Shown piece by piece: positions 27,077-33,186 of a stretch of DNA of 64,000 nt. The DNA comes from Alphaproteobacteria bacterium. Lineage in GTDB: Bacteria; Pseudomonadota; Alphaproteobacteria; Ferrovibrionales; Ferrovibrionaceae. A model generated the notes under the pieces. That model made no database searches. It had not been told where the DNA came from and was given only the letters and a program-made list of their open reading frames with translations. Position numbers and translations under genes: made by a program. Numbering within the stretch: position 1 is the stretch's first letter; each line of letters opens with the position of its first letter. The stretch is from contig JAHCJR010000002.1 in NCBI GenBank assembly GCA_026126165.1, positions 1-64,000 on the forward strand. Direction: 5' to 3'.

Positions 27077-27883
27077 ATGAGCTTCATCTCCAACGAGATA
27101 TTCGGCGTCCTGCATCAGGCACGCCGAATCTGGGCGATCGCCGCCATCCATGGTGAAGCGGGGCGGCTGAAGCGGCTGCACGACCAGATGGCGGAGCGTT
27201 ACCGCCGCGGCGACCGCATCGTCTATCTCGGGAACTATCTCGGCCTCGGGCCGGAGATCCCGGCGACCATCGACGAGATGCTGCTGTTCCGGCGCGAACT
27301 TCTGTGCATGCCCGGGATGGAGCCCGGCGACATTGTTTTCCTGCGTGGCGCGCAGGAGGAAATGTTCCGCAAGCTCATGCAGATCCAGATGGCCTCGCAG
27401 CCACGCGAGGTCTTTCGCTGGATGATGGGCCAGGGCGTCGAGCAGACCTTGCGCGCCTATGGCGGCAATCCGCAGGAATTCGAGGCGCGCGCCCGCGACG
27501 GTGTGATGGCCCTCACCCGCTGGACGCAGCGGCTGCGGGAGGCGGTGCGGGCCCATCCGGGCCATGACGAACTTCTCGCCGCGCTCCGGCGCGCCGCCTA
27601 TACCGACGATCGACGGCTGCTCTTCGTCCATGCCGGCATCGATCCGGCGCGCCCGCTTGGCGAGCAGAAAGATGCTTTCTGGTGGGGCAGCGCGGCCTTC
27701 GCCGACCTGACCCAGCCGTTCGAAAGCTTCCGCATGGTGGTGAGCGGTTACTGCCGCAAGGAGCCGAGAACCGGGCTCGGGCCGTATTCCGCTACCATCG
27801 ATGGCGGCGCGGGCCGAGGCGGCAGTCTTGCCGCCGCCTGCTTCGACGCGGATGGTCAGCCGGTCGACTGGCTCGAGGCCTGA
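27077..27883 (+). CDS. Degenerate metallophosphoesterase (predicted pseudo-enzyme)
   Basis: A 268-residue protein with the layout of bis(5'-nucleosyl)/Ser-Thr-type metallophosphoesterases, but most metal ligands are changed. GDxHG reads AAIHG (A22-G26), GDYVDRG reads GNYLGLG (52-58), GNHE reads GAQE (91-94) and the late VVHGHT reads VVSGYC (221-226). Only FVHAGIDP (183-190) is intact. The losses are distributed along an otherwise full-length reading frame without frameshift, so it is probably a maintained binding protein without phosphatase activity. It lies between carD and the second rpoH on the same strand. Confidence 0.8.
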   Translation: MSFISNEIFGVLHQARRIWAIAAIHGEAGRLKRLHDQMAERYRRGDRIVYLGNYLGLGPEIPATIDEMLLFRRELLCMPGMEPGDIVFLRGAQEEMFRKLMQIQMASQPREVFRWMMGQGVEQTLRAYGGNPQEFEARARDGVMALTRWTQRLREAVRAHPGHDELLAALRRAAYTDDRRLLFVHAGIDPARPLGEQKDAFWWGSAAFADLTQPFESFRMVVSGYCRKEPRTGLGPYSATIDGGAGRGGSLAAACFDADGQPVDWLEA

Positions 27884-27886
27884 GAG

Positions 27887-27911
27887 CCAGTTTGTAACTC
27901 ATCCAAACTGG
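27887..27911. promoter_or_regulatory. Inverted repeat upstream of second rpoH
   Basis: Arms CCAGTTT (27887-27893) and AAACTGG (27905-27911) with an 11-base spacer, starting just after the upstream gene's stop and ending 49 bp before the rpoH ATG. There is no T-run, so an operator or leader hairpin is as likely as a terminator. Confidence 0.4.
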
Positions 27912-27959
27912 CGCCCGCCCCGTAAATGCGTTGCAGAGTGCAGCGCAGGCGAGGTGGAC

Positions 27960-28826
27960 ATGACCCATATCGATACGCCGGAAACCCAGCGATCCAACAG
28001 ACGCTACATCAAGGCGGCGATGCGCGCGCCCCTGCTCAGCGCCGAGCTGGAACAGCAATATGCACGCGCCTGGCGCGAGCGCGGCGACAGCGCCGCCTTG
28101 CACCGGCTCGTCACCGCCTATATGCGCCTCGTCGTGGCACAGGCGTCGCGCTTCCGCCATTACGGACTGCCGATCGGTGATCTGATCCAGGAAGGCAATA
28201 TCGGGCTGATGCAGGCCGCCAACCGGTTCGAGCCGGAACGCGGCGTGCGTTTCTCCACCTATGCAAGCTGGTGGATACGTTCATCCATCCAGGATTTCGT
28301 GCTTCGCAACTGGTCGATCGTGCGCACCGGCACCACCTCGGCGCAGAAAGCGCTGTTCTTCAACCTGCGGCGGCTGCGCGCGCGCATCGATGGCGGCAGC
28401 GACCGCCCGCTCGAGCCGGAGGCGCGCGAGAAGATCGCGCGCGCCCTCAATGTGAGCATCGGCGATGTCATGGACATGGAGATGCGCCTGCAGGCGGGCG
28501 ACCGCTCGCTCAATGCGCCGCTGGCCGAGGACGGCGAGACGGAATGGCAGGACATCCTGGTCGACGAGCGCCCCGACCCGGAAGCCACCGTGCTGATGAC
28601 ACGCGATGGCGCGACGCGCGGGCGCTGGCTGATGCAGGCGCTGCGCGAACTGAGCCCGCGGGAGCGGACGATCATCAACGAACGCCGCCTCAAGGAAGAG
28701 GGCGTCACCCTGGAATTCCTCGGCCGGGAACTTGGCATCAGCAAGGAGCGGGTGCGCCAGATCGAGCATCAGGCGCTGCGCAAGCTCCGCGTCTCGATCG
28801 AGCGCGCCGCCGGCGAGGCCGTCTGA
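27960..28826 (+). CDS. rpoH: RNA polymerase sigma factor RpoH, second paralogue
   Basis: A 288-residue sigma-32 family protein. Region 2 LIQEGNIGLMQAANRFEPERGVRFSTYASWWIRSSIQ and the RpoH box QKALFFNLR (129-137) are intact, and region 4 ends GISKERVRQIEHQALRKLR. It is the second RpoH in 11 kb; in alphaproteobacteria such pairs often split between heat shock and oxidative or photooxidative stress. The start ATG at 27960 follows GGCGAGGTGGAC. It is cotranscribed or nearly so with the pseudo-phosphatase and converges on the M48 protease gene. Confidence 0.93.
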   Translation: MTHIDTPETQRSNRRYIKAAMRAPLLSAELEQQYARAWRERGDSAALHRLVTAYMRLVVAQASRFRHYGLPIGDLIQEGNIGLMQAANRFEPERGVRFSTYASWWIRSSIQDFVLRNWSIVRTGTTSAQKALFFNLRRLRARIDGGSDRPLEPEAREKIARALNVSIGDVMDMEMRLQAGDRSLNAPLAEDGETEWQDILVDERPDPEATVLMTRDGATRGRWLMQALRELSPRERTIINERRLKEEGVTLEFLGRELGISKERVRQIEHQALRKLRVSIERAAGEAV

Positions 28827-28829
28827 TCC

Positions 28830-30287
28830 CTATTCGGTGACCAGCTTCACGAGCTGCCCGGGCCGCAGCGGGCGTTCGGGTGAAACGGCGTTGAGAATGC
28901 GGAAGTGCTCGAGCGCGAAGCCATTGTCGGGCATATAGCGCGCCAGGTTTTCTTCCGTCTCGCCGCTGCGCACCCGATGCACGCGAATGCGCAAGGGCCG
29001 TACCTGCGCGGCTTCCTGCGCGCTGATGCCGCGGAAGCTGTAGGCGGTCTGCCGCAGGCCCAGTTCCAGATTGCGCGTCTCGGCCGCCGGCGTCACGAAC
29101 AGGAAGCGATAGAGCATGCCGCCGCCGCCCTGGATGGCGATCAGGCGCACATCGACATTCTGCCCGCTGCGCGTGCGTGCCTGACGGGTGCCGGTCGCTG
29201 CCGGAAATCCATTGATGTCGATCCGTTCCAGGCCGCGGGTTTGGCCATCGTTGGTCCAGATCCGTTCGATATAGGTGTAAGGATCGGCGGCGGCGCGATT
29301 GCGGTCGCGCTCCAGGTCGAACTTGATGCCCGCTCCGCCCGGTCCCTGCGCCACGACCGCCGCCGGCTGATTGACCAGATTGAACCGCTCGGGAACGGTG
29401 AAAGTGATGCGCAGGTCGGGATGGATGAACGTCCGCCCCTTGACCAGGCCCTCGCGCGGATCGTCGCCATAGAGCATGCCATCGATCCGCCGCAGATACT
29501 CTTCGCGGTTGCGCACCGTCGGCGCGCCGTTGGCCTGGATACCCGCCTGACGGATGGCCTGCACCACGCGATCGGGCGCGCGCGGGTGGGAATCGAAAAG
29601 ACTGGCGCCGCGCGGCTGCCCGCCGAGCCGGCGCGTGTCGAGATCGGTAAAGGCGCCCATCGATGCCAGGAAATTCGACATGGCATAGGGGTCATAGCCG
29701 GTGCGGCTCAGGATGCGCACGCCAATGCTGTCGGCCTCGAATTCCTGGTCGCGCGAGTACTTGCTGACATAGGCCGCGCCCACCACCTGCCCGATCTGGC
29801 CCAGTTCCGGCACGCCAAGGATGGCGCCGCCGATACCCGCGATCACCGAGCCAATGCCGGCGAAAATGCCCTGTGTCTCGCGTTGCGCGCCATGACGTGC
29901 GGTTACATGGCCGATTTCGTGACCGATCACGCCCGCAACCTCCGCCTCGTCGTTCGCCAGGGCGACGATCATGCGCGTGATATAGACATAGCCGCCGGGC
30001 AGGGCGAAGGCGTTTAGGACCGGGCTGTTCAGAAGGGTGAAGGTGTAACCGATCTGCGGATTGTCGGAATTGGCCGCCAGCCTTCCGGCGATGGTGGCGA
30101 AATACGCGCCGATCTGCGGATCGTCGTAGGCGCCGCCGAACTCCTCGAGAACCTTCGGATGGGTTTCCGCGCCGATGCGCTTTTCTTCCTCGAGCGAGCG
30201 GAACGTAAATTGCGCATGGGCCGCCTGGACACCGGAGAATCCCATCAGCAGGGTCAGCCCCGCAACCGCCAGCCAGCGTCTCTTCAT
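28830..30287 (-). CDS. M48 family periplasmic metalloprotease with LysM-like tail
   Basis: A 485-residue exported protease of the BepA/YfgC kind. After a signal peptide (AGLTLLMGFSGVQAAHA) the zinc motif HEIGH is at 123-127 with the third ligand in QEFEADSIG (E184), then SHPRAPDRV. The C-terminus has a LysM-like segment, VHRVRSGETEENLARYMPDNG...RPGQLVKLV, which may bind peptidoglycan. It likely cleaves misassembled outer-membrane proteins. A start nine bases upstream (30296) is equally possible. Located next to rpoH, in keeping with envelope quality control. Confidence 0.88.
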   Translation of the reverse strand: MKRRWLAVAGLTLLMGFSGVQAAHAQFTFRSLEEEKRIGAETHPKVLEEFGGAYDDPQIGAYFATIAGRLAANSDNPQIGYTFTLLNSPVLNAFALPGGYVYITRMIVALANDEAEVAGVIGHEIGHVTARHGAQRETQGIFAGIGSVIAGIGGAILGVPELGQIGQVVGAAYVSKYSRDQEFEADSIGVRILSRTGYDPYAMSNFLASMGAFTDLDTRRLGGQPRGASLFDSHPRAPDRVVQAIRQAGIQANGAPTVRNREEYLRRIDGMLYGDDPREGLVKGRTFIHPDLRITFTVPERFNLVNQPAAVVAQGPGGAGIKFDLERDRNRAAADPYTYIERIWTNDGQTRGLERIDINGFPAATGTRQARTRSGQNVDVRLIAIQGGGGMLYRFLFVTPAAETRNLELGLRQTAYSFRGISAQEAAQVRPLRIRVHRVRSGETEENLARYMPDNGFALEHFRILNAVSPERPLRPGQLVKLVTE

Positions 30288-30416
30288 CGCGTCCATCCAT
30301 CTCTTCGAGCGCCGTCTCGGCATTCTCTCACAGGCCGCGGGGCCGAGGCCAGCGGCGGATTTGGGCATGCCGGCGCGGCACTTCCATCGGCAGGTGAAAC
30401 CCGCTAAGCCTCGGGG

Positions 30417-31250
30417 ATGGCGCATCCCGCCCCCATCGCCTGGCTCCTCGCGCTGCTCGCGCTCCTGCTCGCGCAGGTGGTGGCGGCTTCCGCCAGCAGC
30501 CTGCCCGCCGGACTGCCGGCCGGACCGCCGGGGCTGGTCGTCACCGTGATCGACGGCGACACGCTCCGTCTCGATGATGGAAGGGAAGTGCGCCTGGTCG
30601 GCATCCAGGCGCCCAAGCTGCCGCTCGGGCGGGCCGGGTTCCCGACCTGGCCGCTGGCCGAGGAGGCCAAGGCGGCGCTGGAGCGAATGGCGCTGCGCGC
30701 CAGCGTCACGCCGCATTTCGGCGGCGCGCGGGAAGACCGGCACGGCAGGCTGCTCGCGCATCTGGTGACGGCAGAGGGCCGCTGGCTCCAGGGCGCGATG
30801 CTGGAAGGCGGCATGGCCCGCGTCTATACATTCCCCGACAACCGGTCCGCGGCGCGCGAGATGCTGGCGCTCGAAGCGGCGGCGCGGGCCGCGCGCCTCG
30901 GCATCTGGCGGCTCGACCATTACCGGGTTCGCCAGCATGGCGAAGTGGCGCAATTGATCGACACGTTTCAACTGGTCGAGGGCCGGGTCCTGCGCGCCGA
31001 TCAGGTGCGCGATCACCTCTACCTCAACTTCGGCGCCGACTGGCGCGATGACTTCACCATCCGCATCGCGCGACGCAACCTTCGCCTGTTCCAGCAGGCG
31101 GGAGAAGATCCGGCAAAGTTCGCCGGCCGCACGGTCCGCGTGCGTGGCTGGCTGCGACGATTGAACGGACCGATGATCGAGGTAACGCATCCCGAGCAGA
31201 TCGAGGCGCTGCCCGCGCTCAAAGCGCCTGTTCCTCGCCCTTCGCGTTGA
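30417..31250 (+). CDS. Thermonuclease-family (SNase-like) exported protein
   Basis: A 277-residue protein with a signal peptide and an SNase-type OB fold: VTVIDGDTLRLDDGREVRLVGIQAPKLPLGR and FGGAREDRHGRLLAHLV. The usual IDAPE/IDTPE motif is IQAPK, so the calcium-binding aspartate (nuclease D40) and the catalytic glutamate (E43) are replaced by Q and K, while the arginines are kept. Activity is therefore doubtful. A C-terminal domain of about 110 residues ends with an OB-like strand set. It overlaps the convergent PAS gene by 32 bases. Confidence 0.8.
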   Translation: MAHPAPIAWLLALLALLLAQVVAASASSLPAGLPAGPPGLVVTVIDGDTLRLDDGREVRLVGIQAPKLPLGRAGFPTWPLAEEAKAALERMALRASVTPHFGGAREDRHGRLLAHLVTAEGRWLQGAMLEGGMARVYTFPDNRSAAREMLALEAAARAARLGIWRLDHYRVRQHGEVAQLIDTFQLVEGRVLRADQVRDHLYLNFGADWRDDFTIRIARRNLRLFQQAGEDPAKFAGRTVRVRGWLRRLNGPMIEVTHPEQIEALPALKAPVPRPSR

Positions 31251-31725
31251 GCATCACCGACCCGCAGAGCAGCATGTCGACCTGCACATGGTCGCTTGCC
31301 AGCGGCAGGACCACGTTCTGAATCGAGACCCAGTCCCGCACCAGCCGGAAACTCGGCCGGCCCTGCCGCCAGGACGGCCGGCCTTCCGTCGCCACGCGGA
31401 CATAGCGCTGCTCGACGCCCTCCTCGCTCCGGAAGTTGGGATGCACCTCGTCGAGCCAGCGGCCGGTATAGTTGCGCTGCCCCTCCATGGTGGCGACGAT
31501 GCGGCTTCCCATCAGCCGGTAGCGGAAACGCCAGGGATCGCGCTGCACGTCGAGGAGCCAGATGCTGGGCAGGAGCTGGGGAATGTCGATCGGGTCCAGA
31601 TCGCGGCGGGAGGGCAGGCCCTCCTGCGGATGGATCGACTTCCAGTATTGATGGAGCGCCAGGATCTTCGAATGCCACGCGCGCTTCAGCGCCTCCTCGG
31701 TGGTCAAGGTCTCGTATCGTTCCAC
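31219..31725 (-). CDS. PAS_5-type (DUF1332-like) protein
   Basis: A 168-residue protein of the alphaproteobacterial PAS_5 family: ALKRAWHSKILALHQYWKSIHPQEGLPSRRDLDPIDIPQLLPSIWLLDVQRD, then RFRYRLMGSRIVATMEGQRNYTGRWLDEVHP. These stand-alone PAS-like domains have no output module and an unknown ligand. It overlaps the end of the SNase-like gene on the other strand. Confidence 0.8.
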   Translation of the reverse strand: MERYETLTTEEALKRAWHSKILALHQYWKSIHPQEGLPSRRDLDPIDIPQLLPSIWLLDVQRDPWRFRYRLMGSRIVATMEGQRNYTGRWLDEVHPNFRSEEGVEQRYVRVATEGRPSWRQGRPSFRLVRDWVSIQNVVLPLASDHVQVDMLLCGSVMLNAKGEEQAL

Positions 31726-31810
31726 GCCGTGACGCGCCCCTTCGCTGACGGCCCCATACTGGGCCGCTTCGGTGCCGCCGGCAAGGGAGCCGGAACCTGC
31801 AGCATCGCGC

Positions 31811-32506
31811 TCAGGGCGCGATGTTGAGCTGGCCGACCCTGGTATTGTCCACGACCTTGCTGACGCCGGGCACCGCCTCGGCGAGGGCGCGCAGCGCGTC
31901 GCGCTTCTCGACCGCGCTGATCAGGCCCGAAAATTCCACCACGCCGTCCTGGACGCTGGTCTGCAGGAACATCCCGCCGACCCAGCTCTCGCGCGCCATG
32001 CGCTTCTCAAGTTCGGCGCGGATCTCGGCATCGCCAATCTTGCCCGGGGCCGGCTTCTCCGCCAGTGCGGCCTTTGCGATCTGGCGTACCAGATCGGCGC
32101 GGCTGACGATGCCGACCAGCCGCCCGTCCCGCACCACCGGCACGCGCTTCACCTTGCGCGTTTCCATCAGCTCGGCCAGATCGGCAAGCCCCGCATCCTC
32201 CCCGATGCAGGCGAGGTGCCTCGTCATCACGTCGCGGGCGCGGGCGCCATGGGACTTCTGGTACTCGCGTGCCAGGGTCGCGTCGTCGAGCAGGAACTCG
32301 ACCCATCGGCTGTGGCGCCCCTCGGTGCCGATCTCGTGCCGGCGCAGCAGGTCGCGCTCGCTGACGATGCCGAGCAGCCTGCCTTCCCCGTCCACCACCG
32401 GCAGGGCGCTGATCCGGTGCTCGACGAGTTGCCGCGCGATCTCCGAGACCGGAACGTCCGGACCGACAGTGATCACCGCACTGGTCATGATGTCACGCAC
32501 GCGCAT
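31811..32506 (-). CDS. CBS-pair and BON domain protein
   Basis: A 231-residue protein with two CBS motifs (about 8-60 and 95-150; MTSAVITVGPDVPVSEIARQLVEH... and MTRHLACIGEDAGLADLAELMETRKVKRVPVVRDGRLVGIVSRADLV) followed by a BON domain (about 165-228). CBS pairs bind adenine nucleotides and BON domains associate with membranes or phospholipids. It is divergent from a universal stress protein gene; between them are two FNR-type boxes, so both may respond to oxygen limitation. Function is regulatory or structural. Confidence 0.87.
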   Translation of the reverse strand: MRVRDIMTSAVITVGPDVPVSEIARQLVEHRISALPVVDGEGRLLGIVSERDLLRRHEIGTEGRHSRWVEFLLDDATLAREYQKSHGARARDVMTRHLACIGEDAGLADLAELMETRKVKRVPVVRDGRLVGIVSRADLVRQIAKAALAEKPAPGKIGDAEIRAELEKRMARESWVGGMFLQTSVQDGVVEFSGLISAVEKRDALRALAEAVPGVSKVVDNTRVGQLNIAP

Positions 32507-32580
32507 GCTCGCCTCCCCTCGCCTTCGCCGGACCCCGGCAGGATTAGTTGCTTATTCTGGTCCAGGCCGGGCCGGACGCA

Positions 32581-32594
32581 TTGACGCGGATCAA
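32581..32594. promoter_or_regulatory. FNR/FixK-type box 1
   Basis: TTGAC-GCGG-ATCAA fits the FNR/Crp-family consensus TTGAT-N4-ATCAA with one mismatch. It lies in the 200-bp divergent region between the CBS-BON and universal stress protein genes, 75 bases upstream of the CBS-BON start. Confidence 0.6.
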
Positions 32595-32613
32595 GGGCGC
32601 AACCGGCGGCGCC

Positions 32614-32627
32614 TTGATACAGGTCAA
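32614..32627. promoter_or_regulatory. FNR/FixK-type box 2
   Basis: TTGAT-ACAG-GTCAA, one mismatch from TTGAT-N4-ATCAA. Its centre is 33 bp (about three helical turns) from box 1, and it lies 80 bases upstream of the universal stress protein start. Confidence 0.6.
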
Positions 32628-32706
32628 GGCACCAGGGAAGCAGCCCGCCTATCATTTTTTCCCAGTTACGGGATTTGCCCGGACCCGGGGATAGGGAGGC
32701 CGCCCC

Positions 32707-33156
32707 ATGTTCACGCGCATTCTCGCCCCGATCGACGGATCGGCTCCTGCCGGCCGGGCCATCCAGGTGGCCTGCGATCTGGCCGGCCGCTATGGCGCCA
32801 GCCTGACCTTCCTGCACGTGGTGGCCGATCCCGGCAGCCTCAGCATCCCGCCGCAACTCGAAGCCTACGCCCGCATCGAGCATGTGCGGGCGAGCGAACA
32901 CGAAATCATCGAGGAGGCGGCGCGCGGCCTGCTGGCCTCGGCCGAGGCCGAGGCCATGCGCAAGGGCGTCAAGGCGGCGACGCTGCTCGAATTCGGCGAC
33001 CCGGCCAGCATCATCAGCGACCATGTTCGCAAGGATGGAGTAGACTTGCTGGTCATGGGCCGACGGGGCCTGGGCCGCGTTGGCGGGCTGCTTCTCGGCA
33101 GTGTCTCGTCCAAGGTGACCCAGCTTGCCGACTGCACCTGCGTGACGGTGAAGTAG
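32707..33156 (+). CDS. Universal stress protein (UspA family)
   Basis: A 149-residue single-domain Usp: MFTRILAPIDGSAPAGRAIQVACDLA at the start and GRRGLGRVGGLLLGSVSSKVTQLADCTCVTV at the end, containing the G-x2-G-x9-G-S/T nucleotide-binding loop, so it is predicted to bind ATP. Universal stress proteins accumulate under starvation and hypoxia. Two FNR-type boxes upstream suggest induction under oxygen limitation, together with the divergent CBS-BON gene. Confidence 0.92.
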   Translation: MFTRILAPIDGSAPAGRAIQVACDLAGRYGASLTFLHVVADPGSLSIPPQLEAYARIEHVRASEHEIIEEAARGLLASAEAEAMRKGVKAATLLEFGDPASIISDHVRKDGVDLLVMGRRGLGRVGGLLLGSVSSKVTQLADCTCVTVK

Positions 33157-33186
33157 ACGCCCTCGCCGGCGCGGCAGCGATCCGGG

